Shown: positions 12,430 through 23,912, numbered from the stretch's first letter. The stretch is 42,500 nt of DNA from Tubiluchus corallicola (GCA_030141605.1 JAQGDQ010001310.1:1-42500), one strand, 5' to 3'. Notes: generated from the sequence alone by a model not told the origin. Numbers and translations: made by a program.

Positions 12430-13470
12430 AACTCGAGCAAAAAACTGAAAGTAATCATCAATGAAACTGTACCAACAATTACAGCATCGAAAAAACTCCA
12501 TTAAAGATGAACGATTGTGGACAAAATTGGAAGTTATCGGTATTGAACTCGCACCAACAATTATAGCACATATAAGAACTCCATTAAAGATTAAACGATT
12601 GAAATTGCAGTGGATAAAATTGGAAGTTATCGGCATTGAACTCGTACTAACAATTATAGCACATACAAAAACTCTATTAAAGATTGAACGATTGAAATTG
12701 CAGTGAATAAAATTGGAAGTTATCGGTATTGAACTCGTGCCAACAATTATAGCACATACAAAAACTCCATTAAAGATTAAACGATTGAAATTGCAGTGAA
12801 CAAAATTGGAAGTTATCGGCATTGAACTCGGAACAACAATTATAGCACATACAAAAACTCCATTAAAGACTGAACGATTGAAATTGCAGTGGACAAAATT
12901 GGAAGTTATCGGTATTGAACTCGTGCCAACAATTATAGCACATACAAAAACTTCATTAAAGATTGAACGATTGAAATTGCAGTGGACAAAATTGTAAGTT
13001 ATCGGTATTGAACTCGTACCAACAATTATAGCACATACAAAAACTCCATTAAAGATTGAACGACTGAAATTGCAGTGGATAAAATTGAAAGTTATCGGTA
13101 TTGAACTCGTACTAACAATTATAGCACATACAAAAACTCCATTAAAGATTGAACGATTGAAATTGCAGTGGATAAAATTGGAAGTTATCGGCATTGAACT
13201 CGGAACAACAATTATAGCACATACAAAAACTTCATTAAAGATTGAACGATTGAAATTGCAGTGGATAAAATTGGATCGGTGTTGAGTTATCGGTATTGAA
13301 CTCGTACTAACAATTATAGCACATACAAAAACTCCATTAAAGATTGAACGATTGAAATTGCAGTGGATAAAATTGAAAGTTATCGGTATTGAACTCGTAC
13401 CAACAATTATAGTACAGAAAAAAGCTTCATTAACGATTGTAGGATCAAAATTGAATTGATTAAATTGAAA
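12430..13470. repeat. 93-bp minisatellite, about 11 copies
   Basis: The unit contains GAAGTTATCGGTATTGAACTC, CAACAATTATAGCACATAC and AAAGATTGAACGATTG. The period is 93 bp (31 codons). The only clear length change is a 12-bp insertion near 13274, also a multiple of three. The minus strand is therefore open for 410 codons (12379-13611), as a 31-residue hydrophobic repeat (VFVCAIIV, SSIPIT, FIHCNFNRS). On the plus strand several units carry stops. Differences between units are often non-synonymous, no splice or promoter context is visible, and I do not call it a gene. Confidence 0.9.
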
Positions 13471-13683
13471 ATAATCAACACTGAAACCTGACAAGAAATT
13501 AACTTCAAATGGCTTTGCCAGATTTAGTCTGCTGCTTAAGAGACAGGAGTTTAAGATTAGGGATATTTTTGCATTCAACTGCAAGGTCATGTTGTTGTGG
13601 AGGGACTGCAACTAGACTCTTTATGAAAACTAATCATCTAAGAGTAGACATTGGACCAGGAAGGTGAACTGTGATTTTGATAT

Positions 13684-13900
13684 GGTCACCCATTCATTTA
13701 CTATCGGGTCTCTAGCTTCGATTGCTAAACTAGGTCAGCCATGTTTTGGCTAATATGATTTTAGTAACGACGACTAATCCGTGTGCTATCTAGTCTTTAC
13801 TGTATAAAATTTCGATTCCTAAACAAAGTCAGCCATATTTTAGCGTATGTGATTTTAGTAGTGGTCACTCATCTAACTACTTTCTAGTCTTAGCTCTGGT
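13684..13900. repeat. Degenerate ~108-bp repeat
   Basis: The series GTCACCCATTC / TCTAGCTTCGATTGCTAAAC / GTCAGCCATGTTTTGGC / ATGATTTTAGTA recurs as TCGATTCCTAAACAAAGTCAGCCATATTTTAGC / GTGATTTTAGTA / GGTCACTCATC. It amounts to about two diverged copies. Confidence 0.6.
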
Positions 13901-14229
13901 TAACTTCACTTCAATTGCCAAGATTACTAATTTCGCCCTAAAGCTAGTTCAACAAAAAGCAAACACCAGGCGGCACAACCAGTTAGCAAAACACTTGCTA
14001 GTCACAGCCTAAAAAGCTTATAAATGAAATGCTTTACAAAAATAAAGATGGATTTTGCAAATATTAGACTAAAGTATTATTAAATAATTTGTGAAAGGCC
14101 TGCAATTAACAAGGTTAGGCTGGGGGGAGGTGAATCAGGTTTTGAATTATTCGTAAGGTAATGGACAAAATATGGGAAGTTACTTTTGAACAGGGATCTA
14201 AATGATCTGCATAAAAATTTGAAATCACT
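13901..14229. other. Gene-free stretch
   Basis: No repeat or coding pattern recognised between the degenerate ~108-bp repeat and the next array. Confidence 0.4.
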
Positions 14230-14492
14230 GTACAGTTCTTTCAACTGCATAGCTTTCTGTTACACCGCAGAACTTTCTGTAGTTCTTTAAACCGCATAGC
14301 TTTCTGTAGTTCTTTAAACCGCATAACTTTTTGTACAGTTCTTTAAACTGCATAGCTTTCTGTAGTTCTTTAAACCGCATAACTTTTTGTAGTTCTTTAA
14401 AGCGCATAACTTTCTGTACAGTTCTTTAAGCTGCATAGCTTTCTGTAGTTCTTTAAACCGCATAACTTTTTGTACAGTTCTTTAAACTGCAT
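14230..14492. repeat. 29-bp repeat in mixed 29/31-bp spacing
   Basis: The unit is GTTCTTTAAACCGCATAACTTTCTGTA. Some spacers are GTA and others GTACA, giving about nine copies alternating in AGCTTTCTG and AACTTTTTG variants. Confidence 0.9.
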
Positions 14493-15109
14493 AATAATAT
14501 ATGCTTCCCTCAAGTACTTACAGTAGTATGTTAGTAGAAAGAAACTGTCAGTCAGTTAATGCCTAGGACTTGTCCGTCTTTACTGAAAGTTTGTTCTGTA
14601 CAGTAGCGACATACACTGTACATGTACATACTTCTATACACGCGCTATGCATAGAAGTATAAATCTGCATATACAGAATGCATACCACTAAGGTTCTGTA
14701 CCATATTAGTTCGTAAATAGAATCAGAGGTTAATAGCTCAATGTCAGAACTCGGTGTACTTTTGGGAAGCATTTTAAGTTAACAAAATCGTGACTTGTGG
14801 TAACAAATTTCTGGTTAGAACTTTTTCAGTACAGCGTGGAGTTTAGCAAATTCTACGAAATATTTCTTTTAAAGATAACGGGAACATTTAAAAGGAAATG
14901 AAGGAACTTCAGGCTCTCGTCAAGGAAAGGAAAGATGGGCCGGGAGGAGACTGCAGGTTGTCCATCCCACTCCAACCTTGTTTCCTCCTTATTTTACGAA
15001 CTATTAACATTGATTCAACCAGTAAAAAAATGTATTTATATACAATGGAAGTTTCACGAAAAATGTAGACTTTCCCTTTAACATATACTTTGTTGGGATA
15101 ACTGTTTTC
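14493..15109. other. Gene-free stretch
   Basis: Open frames of 60-75 codons on the minus strand show no recognisable domain or supporting signals. Confidence 0.4.
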
Positions 15110-15500
15110 CCTTTCACAAAGGGGATGGGAGGACATGGCTTCCTTCTAAAAGCATGACTGACTTTCATTACACAGAGGGGATGGGAGGACATGGCTCTCT
15201 TCTAAAATCATGACTGACTTTCATTACACAGAGGGGATGAGAGGACATGGCTCTCTTCTAAAATCATGACTGACTATCATTACACAGAGGGCATGGGAGG
15301 ACATGGCTTCCTTCTAAAATCATGACTGAATTTCATTTCGCAGAGGGGATGGGAGGACATGGCTCTCTTCTAAAAGTATGACTGACTTTCATTACACAGA
15401 GGGCATGGGAGGACATGGCTTCCTTCTAAAATCATGACTGAATTTCATTTCGCAGAGGGCATGGGAGGATATGGGTTTGTTTCTAAAGTATGAACAACTT
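15110..15500. repeat. 57-bp minisatellite, 7 copies
   Basis: The unit is GAGGGGATGGGAGGACATGG, then CTTCTAAAATCATGACTGA, then TTTCATTACACA. Copies start at about 15119, 15176, 15233, 15289, 15345, 15401 and 15457. GGGCATGGG and TTTCGCAG variants appear together in the later copies. Confidence 0.92.
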
Positions 15501-15855
15501 TCATTTCACTTATCTAGAACGTGGCTATCTCTCGTTTCCTGGGAGACGGCAAAACTAAAAAACCCTCAAATGATTTTCAAGGAAGTAGCTGTCTCTCATT
15601 CCACAGTAAGAGTTCTAGTAGAGCACGACTGTCTTTTAGTTTTTGTTAAAGTACTACCTCTTCCGGAAGTGGTTGTGGAGGTTAGACATAATTAAAATAA
15701 TAGGGAATTTACTATTATAAGTAAAAAAAACTTGTAACAAACCTTAGTTTATTGATAAGCGAAAGATAACTGTATATTTGTACAAAGGTTTGACAAAATT
15801 AGGCCTGCCTAAAACTAGAAACAGTGAATGGATAAAGATGGATTCCCCTTTTGTT
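15501..15855. other. Gene-free flank of the left inverted arm
   Basis: No gene recognised. At 15768-15806 a 39-base segment is the near-exact reverse complement (36 of 39) of 32491-32529. Confidence 0.5.
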
Positions 15856-16811
15856 CATCAAGCCTTCATATTCGTTATTACTTATTTTGACCCTGTATAT
15901 TAACATTAGAGCTGCTATAAAATTATAAGAAAGTTAACGTTTATTGCATGTAATTAAAAGTTATTTTTTCAAATACACGTGTATTAGCTGAGAAATTTAA
16001 TTCGGTAAGTTTGACTATTTTCTTGTTGAATTTTTAAATTTTAAATGACCCTACTGTGTCCGTGTGTCTATTCGCCCACTGTCCACAACAGGTTTTTCTC
16101 TTGTATTTCTGTAACAAAAGATCGGATCGTCATGAAACTCGTGCGATTCGAACTCTAGATCCTGTGCAGTTAGAATCTTGACATTGCTAAAATGGTTTTA
16201 GCTGACCGAGACGTAAATAACAATTTATTTTTTTGCTTATTTCAGATTGAAGAGTCACGATTTTTTTCTGGATTATTGGATATGCCTAAGCGGTAAGTAA
16301 AGAAATTTTGCTTTTTAGCCAGAAAACCTTTCCATTTACTTTTTTATTTTCTGCACATGTACCGTTGTCCAAACATACAGAAATATTTTTCTGCTCTTAA
16401 TAGTCTCGTGTGGTGTGAGATTATTCTTTATTTATATAACTTTTTACAGGATCATCTTACAATTTATTTTTGAAACATTTTAAGTTAACAAGCCAGCCCC
16501 ACGTCTGTTGTGTTTGCAATCATTAAAATTTCTACATTCTCAATAACCTGAAGACTTTGCTGCCAGTAAACAGAACATCGTTTTTCTTGCAACAAAACTT
16601 TAAACAATATAAAATAGTTATTACAGTGATAAAAGAGTCAAATCAAATTTACTACATACCCTAGTTTACACAACAACTTAATAACTTATTTATTTTATCA
16701 TAGACTGTATATATGTATTCTCTTATAATATTACTGTCTTGTATTAACCGCTGTTGTTTACTTTTACTGTTAAACTAGTAAAATGAAATGACGTTTTTCT
16801 TCTTTTTTCAG

Positions 16812-16986
16812 ATGTCATTGGTTCACCCAGTGCGGGGGGGCGGGGCAACATCAACCCCCGGTACGCCACGCACAGGTCTACGTCTGCCTGTGCGTGGAGG
16901 TACCAGGAGCAGCGACGACGCGAGCTCCAGGCAGGGGTGGTGGCTCGGCCACCCCTGGAAGAACGCCAGAGCAAGCCAAAGCCAGT
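16812..16986 (+). pseudogene. Finger exon 2 of the left paralog (+1 in G-run)
   Basis: 175 bp against 174 in the right copy, between TTTTTTCAG and GTAAGT. Apart from the extra G there are about eight substitutions. If the G is ignored, the residue changes are conservative (Val/Ile, Asp/Asn, Glu/Gln) and two substitutions in one Arg codon are silent. The first finger (C-x5-C-GG-x-GN ... HRSTSAC) would be intact. Confidence 0.7.
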
Positions 16987-17336
16987 GTAAGTAGACACGA
17001 TTATAATTACAAATTAGCTTTTTCAGTAGTAGAACCGTTCATTTTGCCCCCTCGTGGCTATAGTTTTCGTTTTTGTTTACTTTACACAAAACTTTACCGT
17101 TTAGTCTTTGTGAAGCAAAGCTAGCTTGTTAACAGCTAGCTTATTACAATCATTTCATGGAGTTTTCATATCGTCTTAATCGACACGAACTGGAACGTTG
17201 TCTCTGGACATTTCATTCCATCCGAGATATTACTGATTTTTCGATAGTTAATTATTGTACCAAAAGGAAAAATGATTATAGCAAATGACATCAAGAATCA
17301 TTTAAAGTTACATCACTATTTTTTGTATCGTAGTAT

Positions 17337-17560
17337 AATGATAATGATAAGAATGATGATGACGATGGTGATAATGATGCTGATGATGATAATGATGGTG
17401 ATGATGACAATGGTGATAATGATGGTGATGATGATAATGATGGTGATGATGATGATGATGGTGGTGATGGTGATGATGTTGGTGATGGTAATGGTAATCA
17501 TTTAGAGAGAGAGATGGGGGAGAGAGAGAGAGAGAGAGAGAGATGGGAGAGAGAGAGGCA
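17337..17560. repeat. TGATGA/GATGGTGA and (GA)n microsatellites in intron 2
   Basis: A GAT-rich trinucleotide/nonanucleotide tract (17337-17500) is followed by GA repeats (17506-17560). The right-arm equivalent is 35595-35795 in reverse complement, with a shorter trinucleotide part. The Met/Asp and His-rich open frames across it are artefacts. Confidence 0.9.
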
Positions 17561-18115
17561 TGGAAGGAAGAAGGAAAAGCGAATGTCATAGTCATCAGGA
17601 AACATGATGACCTAGTGGTTATGAAATTGTTTTTGTAATTCAAATGTCTCTGTTTCAAAACCAGACTGAGTTCCAGCTATTTACTTTCTTGTCTTCTGGA
17701 GTTTAATGTGTATCAACATTCATAATAATTGTGGTTTTCTACCGTCATAGCAAGTCTTTTACTATGTTGGTTGCAGTAGTTCATTTAGCTGCTGTAAGAG
17801 ACGGTTTGCTAAATTCTGCTGTTTCTTAATTGAGCACAAGATTTACTCGAGTAGTTGTGAACCGTAACTGAACAACTGACCTACCAACTTAGCAATTTTT
17901 GTCCAAGAAGTCATGGGTAACTTGAATATGATTTAATCTATTTTTGGTTAAAACGTTTTAGACATGAATAATCTATGGCTATATAAATAATAATATTTAT
18001 AATTGTCCTTAATAATGTTTAGGACACTAATAGTACAATGATAACAGCTTATTTTCAAAGTAGTCTTGATAGAACCCGCTTGGCAGAACGAGCGGTAATT
18101 AAAACTTTACTCTTA

Positions 18116-18183
18116 CGTGTCAGGAATTGAACCCGCGACCTCCAGGATGGGAAACGAACACATTACAATTGAGCTAACCCCCG
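18116..18183 (-). repeat. tRNA-like retropseudogene with target duplications
   Basis: On the minus strand the segment reads GGGGTTAGCTCAATTGTAA (A-box/D-arm like) and, 30 bases on, GGTCGCGGGTTCAATTCC (variable loop, T-arm and B-box GGTTCAATTCC). The spacing is that of a tRNA, with a TTCCCAT loop that would place CCC as anticodon, but the stems do not pair well. It is flanked by imperfect direct repeats AAAACTTTACTCTTA (18101-18115) and AAACTTTTACTCTTG (18184-18198). This is the mark of a retroposed tRNA or tRNA-derived SINE, not a working tRNA gene. Confidence 0.5.
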
Positions 18184-18676
18184 AAACTTTTACTCTTGAA
18201 TAACGCATAGCAACAAAATATTTGCTGTTTCTTTTCAGTTCGATGTGCAAATTTGTGCTTTCTACACTAGAAAATTGACATTTGATTTAGTTTTCTTTCC
18301 ATTTGGAGATGTCCAATATGTCAGCTTGTGTGTCAATGTTTATAATAAACCTACCAGAGTTGAACTTGTGCGTTAAGAGTGATCAGTTCTTCAAACACAT
18401 GCTTAACAAATTGCCAGCAAATAGGAGTCATTTAGTTCCAACAATTTCTCATGTAGTTTTATTAACTTCTAACATGCAGATTTTTCAGAGATTTTTTTTG
18501 GAGTGGAAAAATTGGGATACGCAATCCCGATTTTATACCAGCAAATAGGTTTATCCATAAAGTTATTAAACCGGAAGTGCATCTTCCCATCATATAAGTT
18601 TTGTAGTCTTTTTTGCTGTTTGACAAAATGACAGCACGTTTTGTAGAAAAATGAAAATTATTTTTGTCTCTTTTAG

Positions 18677-18808
18677 GCGAAGGTGCCGAAATTACGAACA
18701 CTGCGGAGGTCAGGGCAATGCCATTGAGGGTCGGGGCAGGCATTACGTAATGGCAAACTGTCCGCTGGAGCAGGAGGCGGTGCCTGTCCCGGCCTTGCGT
18801 GTGACCTG
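18677..18808 (+). pseudogene. Finger exon 3 of the left paralog
   Basis: 132 bp, acceptor CTCTTTTAG, donor GTAAGC, phase 2 at both ends. It encodes a C-x5-C-x12-H-x5-C finger with CGGQGN and ANCPLEQ. About 20 of 132 bases differ from the right copy, nearly all in the first ~95 bases. About half are silent, and the four ligands are unchanged. The neighbouring introns differ by only about 3.5%. Confidence 0.65.
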
Positions 18809-19660
18809 GTAAGCGGATTTTTTTATAATTTAAACCTGACAAAAAGGAAATCTTAATTTTACTGACACAGTTAGAACTGACTTTCAACCCTTAAATTTCA
18901 ACTTTTTATTATTATGTATAAAAGCACAAAGCTGGTTAAACTTTGTCTCTAAACGCGTTAGAGGCCTAATACAGGCCTAATATGCAAAAACATGCTGTTA
19001 GACATCTCTAAGAAATGACAAAATTTAGCGGAAGAAACTTTTGTTTACTAATAATGACTGGCATTATAAACTAGCAAAGGCATTGCAACTTGTCAGTTTA
19101 ACCGCTCCCAATGTTCAGTAATGCACAAACGTCTTTTGCTTTTTATGCAGAAACAGTGAATGGACGTATTAACGTATTAACTGATACTTTACATAGGTTT
19201 TATATGACTTTATAACATGCCAAATGTCAGCATAATAATCGGCCCACGTGACGACGCAAATAGCCACCAAAGCAGTTTTTATTTTGCTATGAGTTTTACA
19301 GCATCTCCCCGACAACACCCCACCCCCAATTTTATTGAAAAAATGAAGGAGGCCATATTAACGACTTTTTAGAGGCTTACAAAGATTTATTTTTCCGAGC
19401 TTATCCAACCGGTGATGGTCAACCTCTACCCGTCTGTCGGCAAAGGCCTGCAAACTTCGGACCGCATTCATATGCAAGACGTCATATTAAAAGAATTGCT
19501 GCTAATGGGACAGAATAGTCCCAAATTGTTACTCTGTTTTGTTACTTTATTACGACACACGCACGATTTTATAGGGGAAATGGATTGACTATTTTAACGA
19601 CTTTAGAGGCCTTGAAGCCTCCTGACTGCTTTTACATGTTTGTTATACAACTATTTTTAA

Positions 19661-19740
19661 AGCTTATCCAACGGATAATGGTAGCCACACTTCAGTGCTG
19701 CCTAATCTCGTTTGTAAACTTTCCGTGACTGAAAATGAAG
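19661..19740 (+). pseudogene. Second relic of exon 4
   Basis: AGCTTATCCAACGG at 19661, preceded by CTATTTTTAA and, further up, TTAACGACTTTAGAGGC and TTTTACATGTTTG, repeats the intron 3/exon 4 junction seen at 19340-19410 and in the right arm. The intron end and exon 4 were therefore tandemly duplicated in the left copy, or this belongs to a further paralog. The acceptor is not intact. Confidence 0.5.
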
Positions 19741-20000
19741 AGAGAACTTATGAGACACGAACCTGTTTTTTATTTGGGACAGCAAACTATTAAAACACAG
19801 TGAGATTACAGTCTAGGTAAGAAAAAACTCAGTCGATAGTTCTGCAAAGAAGCCATGAAAAGTTAAATGATAATTATGCAGCTCATTAATGTAACATTAC
19901 CTTACCTAAATAACACAACTGATGCAACAATTATCTACTCAAATTAATGTTACAAGAAAGATTGCAGGTGTTGATCATTAAAATGCCATCGACTCATAGT

Positions 20001-22249
20001 TAGCAGTAGTCAATAGCCACTCAACAGAACAACAAGGTCTTGGGAAAAAACTGGAATCATCTGCTTGCACAACTTTGTCTAGCACCCTATAGCAGTAACT
20101 AAGAGCCACTCGACAGAACAGCAAGTTCTTGGGAAAAAACTGGAATCATCTGCTTGCACAACTTTGTCAAACACCTTATAGCAGTAACTAATAGCCACTC
20201 GACAGAACAACAAGTTCTTGGGAAAAAACTGGAATCATCTGCTTGCACAACTTTGTCAAACACCTTATAGCAGTAACTAATAGCCACTCGACAGAACAAC
20301 AAGTTCTTGGGGAAAAACTGGAATCATCTGCTTGCACAACTTTGTCAAACACCTTATAGCAGTAACTAATAGCCACTCGACAGAACAACAAGTTCTTGGG
20401 AAAAAACTGGAATCATCTGCTTGCACAACTTTGTCTAGCACCCTATAGCAGTAACTAATAGCCACTCGACAGAACAACAAGTTCTTGGGAAAAAACTGGA
20501 ATCATCTGCTTGCACAACTTTGTCAAACACCTTATAGCAGTAACTAATAGCCACTCGACAGAACAACAAGTTCTTGGGGAAAAAAACTGGAATCATCTGC
20601 TTGCACAACTTTGTCAAACACCTTATAGCAGTAACTAATAGCCACTCGACAGAACAACAAGTTCTTAGGGAAAAACTGGAATCATCTGCTTGCACAACTT
20701 TGTCAAACACCTTATAGCAGTAACTAATAGCCACTCGACAGAACAACAAGTTCTTGGGGAAAAAAACTGGAATCATCTGCTTGCACAACTTTGTCAAACA
20801 CCTTATAGCAGTAACTAGTAGCCACTCGACAGAACAACAAGTTCTTGGGAAAAAACTGGAATCATCTGCTTGCACAACTTTGTCAAACACCTTATAGCAG
20901 TAACTAATAGCCACTCGACAGAACAACAAGTTCTTGGGAAAAAACTGGAATTATCTGCTTGCACAACTTTGTCAAACACCTTATAGCAGTTAACTAATAG
21001 CCACTCGACAGAACAACAAGTTCTTGGGAAAAAACTGGAATCATCTGCTTGCACAACTTTGTCAAACACCTTATAGCAGTAACTAATAGCCACTCGACAG
21101 AACAACAAGTTCTTGGGAAAAAAACTGGAATCATCTGCTTGCACAACTTTGTCTAGCACCTTATAGCAGTAACTAATAGCCACTCGACAGAACAACAAGT
21201 TCTTGGGAAAAAAACTGAAATCATCTGCTTGCACAACTTTGTCAAACACCCTATAGCAGTAACTAATAGCCACTTGACAGAACAACAAGTTCTTGGGAAA
21301 ACAATTAGAATCATCTGCTTGCACAACTTTGTCAAACACCTTATAGCAGTAACTAATAGCCACTCGACAGAACAACAAGTTCTTGGGAAAAAACTGGAAT
21401 CATCTGCTTGCACAACTTTGTCAAACACCCTATAGCAGTAACTAATAGCCACTCGACAGAACAACAAGTTCTTGGGAAAAAACTGGAATCATCTGCTTGC
21501 ACAACTTTGTCAAACACCTTATAGCAGTAACTAATAGCCACTCGACAGAACAACAAGTTCTTGGGAAAAAACTGGAATCATCTGCTTGCACAACTTTGTC
21601 AAACACCTTATAGCAGTAACTAATAGCCACTCGACAGAACAACAAGTTCTTGGGAAAAAACTGGAATCATCTGCTTGCACAACTTTGTCAAACACCTTAT
21701 AGCAGTAACTAATAGCCACTCGACAGAACAACAAGTTCTTGGGAAAAAAACTGGAATCATCTGCTTGCACAACTTTGTCAAACACCTTATAGCAGTTACT
21801 AATAGCCACTCGACAGAACAACAAGTTCTTGGGAAAAAACTGGAATCATCTGCTTGCACAACTTTGTCAAACACCTTATAGCAGTTACTAATAGCCACTC
21901 GACAGAACAACAAGTTCTTGGGAAAAAACTGGAATCATCTGCTTGCACAACTTTGTCAAACACCTTATAGCAGTTAACTAATAGCCACTCAACAGAACAG
22001 CAAGTTCTTGGGAAAAAACTGGAATCATCTGCTTGCACAACTTTGTCAAACACCTTATAGCAGTTAACTAATAGCCACTCAACAGAACAGCAAGTTCTTG
22101 GGAAAAAACTGGAATCATCTGCTTGCACAACTTTGTCAAACACCCTATAGCAGTAACTAATAGCCACTCAACAGAACAGCAAGTTCTTGGGAAAAAACTG
22201 GAATCATCTGCTTGCACAACTTTGTCAAACACCCTATAGCAGTAACTAG
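20001..22249. repeat. 89-bp minisatellite, 25 copies
   Basis: The unit is AATAGCCACTCGACAGAACA, then AGTTCTTGGGAAAAAACTGG, then ATCTGCTTGCACAACTTTG, then CACCTTATAGCAGTAACT. Copies are 88-91 bp and differ mainly in the A-run after TTGGG and in CACCTTATAG/CACCCTATAG. The first and last few copies share CTCAACAGAACAGC variants. Many overlapping 67-190 codon frames cross it, but single-base length changes shift the frame repeatedly. Confidence 0.97.
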
Positions 22250-23280
22250 GAACCAAATGAAATTTAGAGAATGGGAGCAATTTTCCATAATCATCAATGG
22301 TCAAAATTTACAAGCAACTTGATAGAACAACAGCACTTAAGGCAAAAATTAGAATGATGTCTGCTGGACTGCTTCGCCATGGAACCTGTTGCTGTGATTG
22401 TTTAAAAACCAAAGGGAAATAATAATCGAAAAGAAAACGTACTTTAGCATTCTTAAATGTGTTTACAAAAGGAAATGTTGTTTCTCGAATGAAAAGAAAT
22501 CTGCAAAAATCAACATAAAAACAAAAACTGTTAAAAAAGACAAATAATGGCGGCGGCAACAACAATGACGACGAAAATAATTGCTGGCAGTCTTGTGGTT
22601 TCTTTACGAAGAAGCTAGTTGTAGTGGAGATGACGATGATGATGATGATAGCGAAGACGATCATGACAATACTGAAACAAAATAATACAATGCTTGTTTG
22701 TAAAATAGCCCAGTTCTACATAGAATTGTGAATGGTTCCCAGTCGAGGAAGAAAAATCGTTTCTGCATTCAGTGATTACCTGATTCAACTGTGAGAAATC
22801 TACAAGAAATCTACAGAAATCTAGAACACGCAAATTCGTTTGTTCGTCAACCGAAAAACATTTAAATTTTACAATGTGCATTACAAAAGCCCACAGTGAT
22901 GTGACATCTAATGATTTTAATCATTATTTTACCACGAATAGGTTAAACTGGTACTATAAATCAGACTATTAAATTAGTTGTAAAATTTTTTTAATCACAA
23001 TAATAACGGATTGGGGATCGTGAATGCTGGGTATAGGAAACACAGGACAAAATCTTGTCCTTACAAAGTACGAGGATGGAAGAGAAAGATAAATTATTGC
23101 TGGCACCGAGCCAAGATTACAGCTGCTAGATCTTCACAGATATTCATAAATATTTGCTCAAAACTTCATGCAAGATAACTAGAGAATTTTTGCTGCCAAA
23201 TTATCAGTGCGGAAGGGTAATGTCCATGGAGATTTTATACCACTTACATTCTACATTTTCGTATGCATTGCTTGCGTCGG
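22250..23280. other. Gene-free stretch
   Basis: Two minus-strand open frames (22308-22664 and 22615-22881) overlap but have no recognised domain. A short GATGAC repeat lies near 22627-22652. Confidence 0.4.
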
Positions 23281-23700
23281 AAGTAACGCTGTATAAAACG
23301 TGTAAATTTGAACTCCAGATGACCGTTAGGTGAGGCCATTTTAATCGTAGGTCGTTTGAAAAAAGTTTTGATAACATTAAATAAAGTTTGAAAAAATAAT
23401 CAGAGTATTCGTAGCATGAACGTGCTAACTAAGTAAACTTTTAAATTACTGAATCTTGTCAATAAGATTAAAAATACGTTCTTGGCTAGTGAGTGGCGCA
23501 CCCTGGAGGGTGAATCAGTGACATTTTACCAATTGGCACAAACATTTTAAATTATTAGTCTAGTTATTTAGGTCATTCCAGCACGTTAAGTGAAATGCTA
23601 ATTAATATAGTTTTGCATGGAAAGTTTTTTAGATTATAATTTAACATTTCCTTTTCTTCCCCTGATTTACGTGACGTCGGAACAGTATTGCGGGAGATTT
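23281..23700 (+). repeat. Dispersed repeat family, copy 2
   Basis: Aligns with 32780-33130 over several blocks: CTGTATAAAA, TTGATAACATTAAATAAAG, TTGTCAATAAGATTAAAAAT, GTGGCGCACCCTGG, and ACATTTTAAATTATT followed by TTTCCTTTTCT. Identity is roughly 65-70%. No coding region or terminal repeats were found, so the class is unknown. Confidence 0.55.
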
Positions 23701-23832
23701 AAAATGAAAACAAACGAAAATTCTTCTCGACGTGAATACGATATTTACATAAAATTACTGTAAAGTAGTATAATTTTTCAAGGTGATTTTTCTGAAACCT
23801 ACTTCAAGTACCCCTTTTCTTGTCCTTTAAGC

Positions 23833-23882
23833 GCTCAACCAACATTAGTAGTTGTCCAGAACAAGCCCAAACCAGTGTCAGT
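23833..23882 (+). pseudogene. Relic of finger exon 2 (3' part), copy a
   Basis: GCTCAACCAAC, then TTGTCCAGAACAAGCCCAAA, then CCAGTGTCAGT matches in order the end of exon 2 (GCTCGGCCACC, CGCCAGAGCAAGCCAAA, GCCAGTGTAAGT), with the donor mutated. Plus orientation, as for the left paralog. Confidence 0.45.
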
Positions 23883-23912
23883 TAATCACCAAATTCACTA
23901 GATTAGAACTAT

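Larger units (their letters stand above)
15856..19506 (+). repeat. Left arm of the large inverted duplication
   Basis: From CATCAAGCCTT at 15856 to the fourth exon near 19506 this segment is the reverse complement of 33346-37230. Intronic parts are about 96% identical by hand count. Differences include a tRNA-like segment kept here and partly deleted on the right, a 221-bp solo LTR present only on the right, and microsatellites of different length. Exons are clearly less similar than introns. Confidence 0.9.
15971..19506 (+). pseudogene. Truncated plus-strand paralog of the C2HC-finger gene
   Basis: Exons match the minus-strand gene: a 5' non-coding exon ending at 16004 (acceptor AG lost), exon 1 at 16246-16292 with ATG at 16282 (MPKR), finger exon 2 at 16812-16986, finger exon 3 at 18677-18808, and an exon-4 homologue at 19398-19506. 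Exon 2 has one extra G in a run of seven. With six G the frame would stay open and keep all finger ligands, so this is either a real frameshift or a homopolymer error. Exon 3 keeps C-x5-C-x12-H-x5-C. It ends ACC TG, so joining to the A of exon 4 gives TGA. The exon 4 acceptor is also CCG instead of CAG. At best it would encode the two fingers only, about 105 residues. Confidence 0.7.

Noticed and set aside
16105-16215. tRNA-derived SINE on the minus strand (GAGTTCGAATC B-box-like word, with GACACACGGACA-type tail), also in the right arm near 36940-37050
   Set aside because: The B-box is degenerate, the A-box could not be placed, and no flanking duplications were found; too weak to list.
17272-17658. 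Met/Val/Asp-rich and His-rich open frames, and their right-arm copies at 35492-35855
   Set aside because: They are products of GAT/CAT microsatellites inside intron 2.
20099-22304. Many 67-190 codon frames with a shared repeat of CRVAISYCYKVF type
   Set aside because: The 89-bp unit is not a multiple of three, and single-base changes in the A-run shift the frame from copy to copy.
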